Assembly (NCBI GenBank): GCA_040905805.1 | Contig: JBBDQS010000014.1 | Location: 1-32,667, forward strand | Source of the DNA: Egibacteraceae bacterium | GTDB taxonomy: Bacteria; Actinomycetota; Nitriliruptoria; Euzebyales; Egibacteraceae | DNA: 32,667 nucleotides | Reading direction: 5' to 3' | In this document: piece after piece, positions 18,452 through 25,247 of the stretch | Layout of the letters: every line of letters starts with the position of its first letter | Numbering within the stretch: the first letter of the stretch is position 1 | Position numbers and translations under genes: made by a program | The notes under the pieces: generated by a model | Seen by the model: the letters and a program-made list of their open reading frames with translations, nothing else | What the model was told of the DNA's origin: nothing | The model's database searches: none

Positions 18452-19087
18452 TCAGCCGACGAGCACCGCCCGTGCGGGCGCGCCGTCGGAGCCGGGCAGG
18501 AGCAGGGGCAGCGCGGCGAGGTCGTAGGCCCCGGCCGCGACACCGTCGAGGTCGAGCCCTTCGAGGACCGCGACGCCGGCCCCGAGCAGCGCCTTGTGGA
18601 CGGGGAAGCCGTCGTGCTGGGCGGCGAAGGTCTCGATCGACACGTAGTCGATGCCGAGCAGCCGGACGCCCCGATCCAGGCACCACTGCGCGGCCGAGGG
18701 GTCATAGGCGACGTAGTCCTCGCGGAACGCGCGATCGGTGCGACTCCATCCCGAGTTGCGGGTGCGGGCCAGGATCCGCTCGGCCCCGGCCGGCAGGTCG
18801 GCGCGGCTGAGGTCGTCTGCGCCGATACGCTCGTGGACCCCGCGCAGGTCCACGACGTGGCAGCGGCCGACGAACGCGTCGGGCGGGAACGTCTCCACGC
18901 CGCCGCCGCCGGGCAGGAAGTGCACGGGCGCGTCGACATGGGTGCCCGTGTGGGCGCCGAGCGACAGGTGGGAGACCGTCGCCGGGTCCTCGGGCTGCTC
19001 GGCGACGAGCTCGCGGCGCAGCCCCTGCTCCCCGGGCCAAACCGGCAGGTCGCCCCGCAAGGGGGCACTGATGTCGTAGACGGTCAT
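18452..19087 (-). CDS. Cyclase family protein (kynurenine formamidase KynB-like hydrolase)
   Basis: A 211-residue metal-dependent hydrolase of the cyclase/KynB family. The metal-binding signature is complete: His46-x-Gly-Thr-His50-x-Asp52-x-Pro-x-His56 in 'LGAHTGTHVDAPVHFLPGGG'. 'VYDISAPLRGDLPVWPGEQG' is the usual opening and 'LLGIDYVSIE' with the late 'VLEGLDLDGVAAGAYDLAAL' is the usual core. KynB hydrolyses N-formylkynurenine; relatives open isatin or other amide and lactone rings, so the exact substrate is uncertain. The start ATG 19087 has GAGAGG upstream. No kynureninase or tryptophan-dioxygenase gene is adjacent. An IDO-like fusion is encoded about 6 kb away on the same strand, which is suggestive but not proof of a shared pathway. 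Confidence 0.88.
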   Translation of the reverse strand: MTVYDISAPLRGDLPVWPGEQGLRRELVAEQPEDPATVSHLSLGAHTGTHVDAPVHFLPGGGGVETFPPDAFVGRCHVVDLRGVHERIGADDLSRADLPAGAERILARTRNSGWSRTDRAFREDYVAYDPSAAQWCLDRGVRLLGIDYVSIETFAAQHDGFPVHKALLGAGVAVLEGLDLDGVAAGAYDLAALPLLLPGSDGAPARAVLVG

Positions 19088-19154
19088 GGACGAATCCTCT
19101 CGATCGCGCGAGCGGGCTACCCCGACCCGGCACGTCCAGCATGCCGCGCAGGGG

Positions 19155-19864
19155 CTACCCGGCGGACCGGCGCGTCTGGCGGGCGGTGTTCAGCTCCGCG
19201 CCGAGCAGCAGGCTGAGGTTCGCCCCGTACAGCCACAGGCCCAGCACCACGGCCGTGGACAGCGCGGGCGGGTACTGCTGGGCGAGCTGGTCGGCCACGG
19301 TGAGGGCGAGCGCCAACGCGACGGTCACGACGGCCACGCCGAGCGTCGACCACGCCGCTCCCACCCACAGCCTCGACCAGGGCAGCGGAGCATCCCGGCC
19401 AGCAGCACCAGGCCGACGGCGAGGCCCTTGACCCGCCCGAGCAGACCGCGAATCGCCAGCGGGCTCTCCTGCTCGCACACGGCATCGAGCGCGCGCCGCC
19501 ACCCGCTCGCCAGGGTCGTGGCGGGCCAGAGCAGCACGACCATCCCCACACCGGCGTACCTGGCGCCCTGGTCTTGCATCTGCTCCAGCAGGCCACCGAG
19601 CCCCAGGGTCTCGGGGAAGCTGTGCTGCAGCGTGTCGATCAGGGTGTTGATCAGGTGGTCGGGTGCCACCATCCGCAGGAGCCCCAGCCCCACGCCGACC
19701 GCCGGGCTGAGCGACAGGAGGCCGAAGAACGCCAGCCCTGCGGCGAGGACCAGCGTCTGGTGCCGGGCGGCACCCTCGATGACGGCACGCACACTGCCGG
19801 GCAGGCGCTCGCTGACGTCTGCCGCCCGCTCGGTCGCCGCTTCCACCTGATCGGTCCCGCCCAC
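19155..19864 (-). pseudogene. YihY/virulence factor BrkB family membrane protein, frameshifted
   Basis: Membrane protein of the YihY family (formerly called ribonuclease BN). From GTG 19864 the first frame gives 'VIEGAARHQTLVLAAGLAFF', the family's first transmembrane segment, and 'ATTLASGWRRALDAVCEQ'. At about 19385-19395 continuity passes to another frame: 'WSRLWVGAAWSTLGVAVVTV', then 'VVLGLWLYGANLSLLLGAEL' and a stop at 19155. The corrected protein would have about 236 residues. Usual family length is 270-330, so part of the middle (one or two helices) may also be missing at the break. It lies 15 bases after the stop of the upstream membrane-protein gene and is probably co-transcribed with it. 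A deletion is more likely than a simple one-base sequencing slip, but this cannot be settled by eye. Confidence 0.75.
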
Positions 19865-19879
19865 GGGACAGCAGTACCC

Positions 19880-20299
19880 CTACCGGGCGGTTGCGAACCC
19901 AGCAGCCGCATCGTGCACCGCGTTGCGGCGCCACAGGACCAGCGCGATCAGGGCGATGGCCGCGAGCAGCTCGGACCACAGTGCCGCGCCCTCCGGGCCC
20001 GACCAGGTCCACTGGGTCTCGAATCCGAAGAGCCCGACGCTGCTCGAGACGGTGAACGCGGCCACCTGTCCCAGCGACAACAGCACGCCCGCGCTGACCA
20101 CCACCCGGTTGTTCGTGGCGAGCACGGCGACCGCGAGGACGAACGCGGTCAGGGCGCCGGCGAGGAACAACGGGCCGATGACCGGGATCTCGGCGTAGCC
20201 GTCCCGCCACAGCCACAGATGGACGACCCCCTGCGTCGCCAGCAAGACGGCACCGATGCCGCGCAGGACGACACGGGGAAGGCGGGGATCGTCGGTCAC
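19880..20299 (-). CDS. Small four-helix integral membrane protein, unknown function
   Basis: A 139-residue hydrophobic protein with four predicted membrane segments: 'VLRGIGAVLLATQGVVHLWL', 'IGPLFLAGALTAFVLAVAVL', 'VVVSAGVLLSLGQVAAFTV' and 'ALWSELLAAIALIALVLWR'. The GTG at 20299 is preferred because GGAG lies just upstream; an ATG at 20326 would add nine residues. The layout resembles small uncharacterised actinobacterial membrane proteins. No catalytic motif is seen. The stop is 15 bases before the YihY start. Confidence 0.75.
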   Translation of the reverse strand: MTDDPRLPRVVLRGIGAVLLATQGVVHLWLWRDGYAEIPVIGPLFLAGALTAFVLAVAVLATNNRVVVSAGVLLSLGQVAAFTVSSSVGLFGFETQWTWSGPEGAALWSELLAAIALIALVLWRRNAVHDAAAGFATAR

Positions 20300-20426
20300 A
20301 CGAGACTCCGAGGTTTGGGGGGGCATGCTGGGGTAGGGCGGTGGCCATGGGTGTTCGTGGGCCGGGCGGCGACGGATTGGGGTGGCCGGGCAGCCAGCGT
20401 GCGTCGCCGCCGTGGTGACGGCGAGG

Positions 20427-20492
20427 TCAGCGGGCGCGGGCGGCGGTGTCGTAGCGGTCCCTGCCCGCCACGCGCTCCACGCTGGCGACCAT
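20427..20492 (-). pseudogene. Remnant of a cell-wall-binding repeat 2 (CWB2) domain
   Basis: The 21-codon frame reading 'VERVAGRDRYDTAARAR' before a TGA matches the start of CWB2 repeats, which usually begin like 'R-x-A-G-x-D-R-Y-x-T-A'. Nothing of the rest of a CWB2 domain is found in any frame downstream. It is a short relic, or a chance match in the 224-base gap between the membrane-protein gene and the SpoIIE gene. The rest of that gap shows nothing recognisable. Confidence 0.4.
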
Positions 20493-20523
20493 GGCCTCGG
20501 GCTCCCGGCACCCGCCCGCGACG

Positions 20524-21741
20524 TCACCTGCTGGCGTCGATCTCCGCCCACACGCGCTTTCCGTCGACGGTCGGTGACACACCGACCGCGGCGGCGAGAG
20601 CCTCGACGATGGGGAGGCCGCGACCGCTGACGTCGAAGGCGCCGGCCGGTCGCGACTGCGGCAGGAGGCGCGACCCATCGCCGACCGCGACGCGGACCCG
20701 GGTGCCGTCGTAGCCGAGCAGCACCGTGATGTCGTCTTCGCCGTATCGCACGGCGTTGCCCAGCAGCTCGCTCGTCGTGAGCTCGACGTCGCCGACCTCG
20801 GCGAGGTCGGACAGGCGCCAGCTGTGCAGGACGCCCCTGGCGAACCGGCGCCCGACGGGCACCGAGGACTCCGCCGGTGGGAGGAGGATGCGTGCCTCGC
20901 GCGGTGGGGTCGGCCGCTGGTTCGGCGCCCAGTGCGGCACGCCGACCGGGTAGCCGGGCAGGGCGCCGTCGGCGGACAAGGTCGGCAGGGCGCTGCGCAG
21001 ACGCTTGTCGGGGTCGTCCGCGGCGTCGTCGGGCACACGCACGACCAGCACCGTCGCCTCCGCAGGAGCGTCGCCGCCAACGTGGTCAGACACTGCCCCG
21101 AGCACCTCGGCCGCCAGCACGCCGGCTGGTTGGCCCACCGCGGCCAGGAGCGTCTCCGGCAGGCGCTCTTCGGAGAAGGCCTCACCGGCGGCGTCACGGG
21201 CGTCGGCAACCCCGCCAGCGGTGAACACCAGCGCGTCGCCCGGACCCAAGCCCACGCGGTCCTCGCCGTAGCCAGACCCCCCGGCCGTGCCCAGCGGAGG
21301 ACCTGCCTGGCCCCGGACGTCGATCCATCCCGCCCGGCGCACCAGCACCGGGCGGGGATGGCCGGCGGAACCGATCGTGACCCAGGCGCCACAGCGGTCG
21401 AGCTCAAGGACCGCAAAGACGAGGCCGAGGGTCCCGTGGCCGTCCCCGCTCACCGGGGCGAAACGACGGTTCAGCAGCTGCATCGCCGAGGTGACGCCCG
21501 TGTGGTAGCTGCGAGCCGCCTGGACGGCCTCGCTGCCCGCGAGCGCGGCCCTGCCCTGGCGCCCCGACGCGTCGCCGACTGCCAACACCCAGCGGTTCGG
21601 CGCGCACCGTTGGGCGACCCAGAAGCTGGTGCCGGAAGCGTCGTCCGGACCGCCCCGCATGGCCGCGTCCATGCCAGGCAACGCCAGCTCGCCCGGGCCC
21701 ACAAGCGAGAGAGGTGATGGCAGATCGTTCGTCAACGCCAT
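20524..21741 (-). CDS. SpoIIE-type serine phosphatase fused to an RsbW-like ATPase domain
   Basis: A 405-residue protein combining two modules of partner-switching stress signalling. Residues 1-260 are a PP2C/SpoIIE phosphatase with metal-binding 'RWVLAVGDASGRQG', 'TLGLVFAVLELDR' and 'GPGDALVFTAGGVADARDAA'. Residues 290-405 are a GHKL ATPase of the anti-sigma kind: 'VELTTSELLGNAVRYGEDD', 'VAVGDGSRLLPQ' and 'GAFDVSGRGLPIVEALAAAV'. Such fusions both dephosphorylate an anti-anti-sigma factor and bind or phosphorylate partners. Neither a STAS protein nor a matching sigma factor is adjacent. ATG 21741 follows GGAGG seven bases upstream; the frame continues further upstream without domain content. 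There is no sensor domain or transmembrane segment. Confidence 0.88.
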   Translation of the reverse strand: MALTNDLPSPLSLVGPGELALPGMDAAMRGGPDDASGTSFWVAQRCAPNRWVLAVGDASGRQGRAALAGSEAVQAARSYHTGVTSAMQLLNRRFAPVSGDGHGTLGLVFAVLELDRCGAWVTIGSAGHPRPVLVRRAGWIDVRGQAGPPLGTAGGSGYGEDRVGLGPGDALVFTAGGVADARDAAGEAFSEERLPETLLAAVGQPAGVLAAEVLGAVSDHVGGDAPAEATVLVVRVPDDAADDPDKRLRSALPTLSADGALPGYPVGVPHWAPNQRPTPPREARILLPPAESSVPVGRRFARGVLHSWRLSDLAEVGDVELTTSELLGNAVRYGEDDITVLLGYDGTRVRVAVGDGSRLLPQSRPAGAFDVSGRGLPIVEALAAAVGVSPTVDGKRVWAEIDASR

Positions 21742-21895
21742 GCGTGGGCCTCCAGCGTCGCCGCCCGCGGCCCACTGTACGCCAGTCCCACGCCCAGTCG
21801 CCAATGGCGTCGATGCCGCTCTCGGACGCCGATTGCGCACTCGACGAGGTCCTGCCAGGCCGGCGAGACGGGACGTGCGGCGCACGGCCAACCCG

Positions 21896-23092
21896 TCACG
21901 ACGTGGCGCGCCGGCTGCCCTTCTCCACGCCCTTGTAGTTGACCAGTGTCTCCAGGCGGTGGACGACCTCGACGAGGTCGGTCTGGTCGGCCATCACCGT
22001 GTCGAGGTCCTTGTAGGCGCCGGGGATCTCGTCGATCAGCTGCGCGGCCGCCTCCCGCAGCCAGGTGCGGCCCGCCATCGCGCGCTCCAGGTCGTCGACG
22101 TCGAAGGTCCGGCGGGCTTGCCGGCGCGACATCGCCCGGCCGGCGCCGTGGGCGGCGGACAGGTACGCCTGCGGGTTGCCGAGGCCGCGCACGACGAACG
22201 ACCCGGTGCCCATCGACCCCGGGATCACGCCGAGCTCGCCGTCACGCGCCGAGATGGCGCCCTTGCGGGTGATCCACAGCTCCGTGAGGCAGTGGCGCTC
22301 GCGGCGGGCGTAGTTGTGGTGGTTGTTGATCGTGCGCACCGCCAGGTCGGGATCGCGGCCGGTGGCGGTGGCCAGGGCGTCCAGGGCCACCTGCATCATG
22401 CGCTCGCGGTTGCCGAACGCGTAGGCCTGCGCCCACAGCAGGTCGGCGATGTAGGCGTCGAACTCCGGCGTGCCCTGGGCGACGTAGGCCAGCTCGGGAT
22501 CGGGCAGCGCCACCGCCATGCGCCGCATGACCCCCTTGGCGGCTGCGATGTGGCGCAGCGCCAGGGTGTTGCCGGGCCCGCGTGATCCGGAGTGCAGCAT
22601 GAGCCAGACGGTTTCGGCCTCGTCGGTGCACAGCTCCAGGAAGTGGTTGCCGCTGCCCAGCGTGCCGAACTGGCGGGGTGCCTTGGTGCGCAGGCGCGCG
22701 TCGGCGTGCACCGACTCGGGCAGTCCGTGTCGGGCGACGAAGGCCCGCCAGGCCGGGTCCTCGTCGGCGTGCCAGTAGCCGAGGCCGGCGGGGATGGTGG
22801 CGGCCCACCGGTCGAGCAGGGGGTCGAGGCTGTCGGGGAGGTCCTCCGCGGACAGCGACGTCCGCGTGGCGATGACGCCGCAGCCGATGTCCACGCCCAC
22901 GGCGGCGGGGATGATGGCCTCCCGGGTGGGGATCACCGACCCGACCGCGCACCCCATCCCGAGGTGGGCGTCGGGCATGAGCGCGACGTGCCCGTCGACG
23001 ACGGCCACGCTCGCGGTCGCCAGCGCCTGTTCGCGGGCCTGCTCGTCGAGCACCGAGGCCCAGCTCAGCACGCGCTCCCCGATGCGTTCCAT
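21896..23092 (-). CDS. rtcB: RtcB 3'-phosphate/5'-hydroxyl RNA ligase
   Basis: A 398-residue RtcB that joins 2',3'-cyclic-phosphate or 3'-phosphate RNA ends to 5'-hydroxyl ends using GTP and manganese. Conserved motifs are present in order: 'VALMPDAHLGMGCAVGSVIP', 'AAVGVDIGCGVIA' (Asp68, Cys71), 'GTLGSGNHFLEL' (148-151 GNHF), 'WLMLHSGSRGPGN' (His167), 'NNHHNYA' and the guanylylated His315 in 'YLSAAHGAGRAMSR'. ATG 23092 is preferred because GGGGAGG lies 9 bases upstream; the ATG at 23104 has no such site. The gene is divergent from arsR with 105 bases between. No archease or RtcA gene is nearby, so the RNA substrate (tRNA or damaged rRNA repair) is not indicated. Confidence 0.96.
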   Translation of the reverse strand: MERIGERVLSWASVLDEQAREQALATASVAVVDGHVALMPDAHLGMGCAVGSVIPTREAIIPAAVGVDIGCGVIATRTSLSAEDLPDSLDPLLDRWAATIPAGLGYWHADEDPAWRAFVARHGLPESVHADARLRTKAPRQFGTLGSGNHFLELCTDEAETVWLMLHSGSRGPGNTLALRHIAAAKGVMRRMAVALPDPELAYVAQGTPEFDAYIADLLWAQAYAFGNRERMMQVALDALATATGRDPDLAVRTINNHHNYARRERHCLTELWITRKGAISARDGELGVIPGSMGTGSFVVRGLGNPQAYLSAAHGAGRAMSRRQARRTFDVDDLERAMAGRTWLREAAAQLIDEIPGAYKDLDTVMADQTDLVEVVHRLETLVNYKGVEKGSRRATS

Positions 23093-23129
23093 GGTCCCCA
23101 TCCTCCCCGCGGCCGTCGATGGATAAGAC

Positions 23130-23182
23130 ATTGACGAATGTCGATCTAGGTGGCATGCTGGTATGCATCGACGAGTATCGAT
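23130..23182. promoter_or_regulatory. Two ArsR-type operator dyads before arsR
   Basis: ATCGA-N6-TCGAT at 23167-23182 is a perfect dyad. A second copy, ATTGA-N6-TCGAT, lies at 23130-23145, exactly 37 bases upstream, and both are followed by the same CTAGG. This is the classical look of an ArsR/SmtB binding site. The downstream copy ends 2 bases before the AGGAGG ribosome site of arsR, so binding would block its expression. The upstream copy also faces the rtcB promoter. Confidence 0.75.
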
Positions 23183-23197
23183 CTAGGAGGATGCCAG

Positions 23198-23560
23198 ATG
23201 CCCACCGGGTGTGAGCCGTCGGCGGACCAGTCGCCTGCGGCGTGCTGCGCCCCCCTCGGTGCCGCCGTCCTCTCGCACGAGGACGCGGCGGTGACCGCGG
23301 CGCTGTTCAAGGCGCTCGCCGACCCCCACCGGGTGCGCATCGTGAACATGCTGGCCGCCTCGGACCGCCCGGTGTGCGTCTGCGACCTCACCGGCCCGCT
23401 CGGCATCAGCCAGCCGACGGTCAGCCACCACCTGAAGAAGCTTGTCTCCGTCGGCCTGCTGCGCCGCGAGCAACGCGGCACCTGGGCCGACTACTCGCTG
23501 GATCCCGACGCGCTGCGGCGTCTGACCGACGTCGTCGACCTCGAAGGAGCAACGCCATGA
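23198..23560 (+). CDS. arsR: ArsR-family metalloregulator, arsenic type
   Basis: A 120-residue winged-helix repressor of the ArsR/SmtB family. 'TAALFKALADPHRVRIVNML' leads into the 'VCVCDL' element with Cys60 and Cys62 in the metal-sensing helix. The recognition helix follows in 'ISQPTVSHHLKKLVSVGLL', then the wing 'RREQRGTWADYSLDP'. Further cysteines at 5, 16 and 17 may complete a three-thiol As(III) site, as in other ArsR variants with N-terminal Cys pairs. It should repress its own operon through the dyads at 23130-23182 and release DNA on binding arsenite. ATG 23198 has AGGAGG seven bases upstream. Its stop overlaps the ATG of arsM. Confidence 0.93.
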   Translation: MPTGCEPSADQSPAACCAPLGAAVLSHEDAAVTAALFKALADPHRVRIVNMLAASDRPVCVCDLTGPLGISQPTVSHHLKKLVSVGLLRREQRGTWADYSLDPDALRRLTDVVDLEGATP

Positions 23561-24342
23561 CCGCCACCTCAGCATCCTCGGACGACCTGCGCGAGCAGGT
23601 CCGCACCCGCTACGCCGCCGCCGCGACCGCCACCGATCCGCTGGACGCGGACTGCTGCGGCCCCGGCTCTGGCTGCGGCAGCGAGTCGGCCTTCGGGGCC
23701 GACCTGTACTCCGCCGACGACCGGGCGGCCCTGCCCGACGCCGCCCGCCTGGCGAGCCTTGGCTGCGGCAACCCGACCGCTGTCGCCGAGCTGCGCGCGG
23801 GTGAGATCGTCCTCGACCTCGGCTCGGGCGGTGGCATCGACGTCTTGCTGTCGGCCCGCCGCGTGGGGCCCACCGGCAAGGCCTACGGCGTGGACATGAC
23901 CGACGAGATGCTCGACCTCGCCCGGCGCAACGCCGCCGAGGCCGGCGCCACCAACGTCGAGTTCCGCAAGGGCGAGATCGAGGCGCTGCCCCTGCCCGAC
24001 GCCGCCGTGGACGTGGTCATCTCCAACTGCGTGGTCAACCTGTCGGTCGACAAGCCGGCGGTGATGGCCGAGATGCACCGGGTGCTGCGCCCCGGTGGGC
24101 GCATCGGCATCAGCGACGTGGTGGCCGAGGACCGCCTCGACCCCACCGCCCGTGCTGAGCGCGGCAGCTACGTCGGCTGCATCGCTGGGGCGCTGTCGGT
24201 CGGGGAGTACCGGGCGGGGCTGACGGCGGTCGGCTTCACCGACGTCGACATCACCTTCACCCACGAGGTCGCCGACGGGCTCCACGGGGCCATCGTGCGC
24301 GCCGTCAAAGCCGGCGGGTCGGACGGCGGCACCGCCGGCTAG
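23557..24342 (+). CDS. arsM: Arsenite S-adenosylmethionine methyltransferase ArsM
   Basis: A 261-residue SAM-dependent methyltransferase that methylates As(III) to volatile or less retained species. SAM motif I is '[17 protein letters not shown]' (87-93). The three conserved As-binding cysteines are present: Cys70 in '[11 protein letters not shown]', Cys158 in '[15 protein letters not shown]' and Cys208 in '[11 protein letters not shown]', with the usual 50-residue gap between the last two. An extra cysteine cluster at 33, 34 and 40 ('DCCGPGSGC') is common in this family. The ATG overlaps the arsR stop (ATGA), so expression is coupled to the regulator. No arsenite pump (ArsB/Acr3) or ArsC is nearby, so this is a methylation-only arsenic module. 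It converges on the next gene, sharing the CTAG at the stops. Confidence 0.95.
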   Translation: MTATSASSDDLREQVRTRYAAAATATDPLDADCCGPGSGCGSESAFGADLYSADDRAALPDAARLASLGCGNPTAVAELRAGEIVLDLGSGGGIDVLLSARRVGPTGKAYGVDMTDEMLDLARRNAAEAGATNVEFRKGEIEALPLPDAAVDVVISNCVVNLSVDKPAVMAEMHRVLRPGGRIGISDVVAEDRLDPTARAERGSYVGCIAGALSVGEYRAGLTAVGFTDVDITFTHEVADGLHGAIVRAVKAGGSDGGTAG

Positions 24343-24875
24343 GCGCGGGGCTCGCTGGGCTCGCGGACGGTGGCGAAGGCCCGGGCGGCGGCCTCCTGAC
24401 GGTAGGTCTCCAGGCGCTCGAGCTGGGAGTCCGCCCGGTGGATGAGGCGGTCGAGGTCCGTGGCGCCGATCGCGGCGTAGGAGGACGCGACCCGCTGCAG
24501 GGCATGCCACAGCCGCCGCTTGACGTTCACGCCGCCGACCAGGCCCTCGAGCTCCACCAGGCGGCTCAGGTCCGAGTAGCCACGCAGGCGGCCGTTGAGC
24601 TTCAGCCGGGCGACGCGCTCGCCGACCACCGCGAGGGCCTGCTTGGCCGGGTCGCGGGTCAGGTGCAGCGCGTCCATCAGGTCCATGAGGGTCGTGCGGT
24701 CCTCGCCGATCTCAACCAGGAGCTCCTCCAGGAAGGCGCCCAGCGCGGTCCCCTGGTTGCTGGACAGGCAGCGACGCGCCAGGTGGATGCCGGCGGTGGC
24801 CCCCGCGAGGTGGTCGTTCAGGTAGATGCGCAGCAGCTTGCGCTCGTCGGTGGCCATCAGGCCGGGCATCGCCAT
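24339..24875 (-). CDS. Predicted all-helical protein of unknown function (ferritin-like layout)
   Basis: A 178-residue, mostly helical protein without signal peptide or membrane segment: 'KLLRIYLNDHLAGATAGIHL', 'ALGAFLEELLVEIGEDRTTL', 'LKLNGRLRGYSDLSRLVELE' and 'DLDRLIHRADSQLERLETYR'. The series of long amphipathic helices with His and Glu resembles ferritin-like or DUF892-type bundles, but a full di-iron motif (ExxH pair) is not evident. ATG 24875 is chosen for the upstream GAGGAG; 24869 and 24857 are alternatives without one. Its TAG stop overlaps that of arsM on the opposite strand by sharing CTAG, so the two transcripts converge directly. No function can be assigned. Confidence 0.7.
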   Translation of the reverse strand: MAMPGLMATDERKLLRIYLNDHLAGATAGIHLARRCLSSNQGTALGAFLEELLVEIGEDRTTLMDLMDALHLTRDPAKQALAVVGERVARLKLNGRLRGYSDLSRLVELEGLVGGVNVKRRLWHALQRVASSYAAIGATDLDRLIHRADSQLERLETYRQEAAARAFATVREPSEPRA

Positions 24876-24983
24876 GACAATCGCGCTCCTCGGGGGGTTC
24901 AGCGTCGGGCCACCAGTACCCACCGGGCACGCGTGGCACACCGGGCCCCGCCGAGGGTTAGAGCCGGCGGCAAGTGGCCCCGC

Positions 24984-25000
24984 ACTGACCGAAGGTCAGT
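24984..25000. terminator. Hairpin at the end of the five-gene operon
   Basis: ACTGACC (24984-24990) and GGTCAGT (24994-25000) form a perfect 7-bp stem with a 3-base loop (UUC in the minus-strand RNA). It overlaps the stop codon of the zinc-ribbon gene, the last gene of the minus-strand operon, and is placed to end that transcript. No T-run follows. The 108 bases to the next gene start show nothing else. Confidence 0.5.
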
Positions 25001-25247
25001 CAGGCTGGCCATCGGGGCGCAGTGGCACCCCGCTGAAGTCCTTGGTGGCCACGCCTTCGACCTCCTGCACGAGCTCGAGCACCGCTTCCACCTGGGAGCG
25101 GGCGTGCGGCGCCGGATCGGTGTGCCCGCAGACCTCGCAGCGCACGGAGGGCACTTCCTTGGCCTTGAGCCGGCCGGTCGGGTAGACGATCTCGTAGGGG
25201 GAGCGCACGTAGACGCGCTCCCCGCCGCAGTCCGCGCAGGGTTTCAT
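24996..25247 (-). CDS. Small zinc-ribbon protein, last gene of the IDO-fusion operon
   Basis: An 83-residue protein with two CxxC knuckles, Cys4/Cys7 ('MKPCADCGGERVYV') and Cys37/Cys40 ('VPSVRCEVCGHTD'), 29 residues apart. This is a zinc-ribbon layout similar to the YgiT/MqsA-type N-terminal domain. The C-terminal half ('SQVEAVLELVQEVEGVATKD') is helical and acidic. No DNA-binding helix-turn-helix is present. Its ATG overlaps the stop of the 1162-residue fusion gene (ATGA), so it is translated in coupling with it. The tight linkage suggests a shared job, perhaps as a binding or chaperone partner, but this is inference only. Confidence 0.75.
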   Translation of the reverse strand: MKPCADCGGERVYVRSPYEIVYPTGRLKAKEVPSVRCEVCGHTDPAPHARSQVEAVLELVQEVEGVATKDFSGVPLRPDGQPD

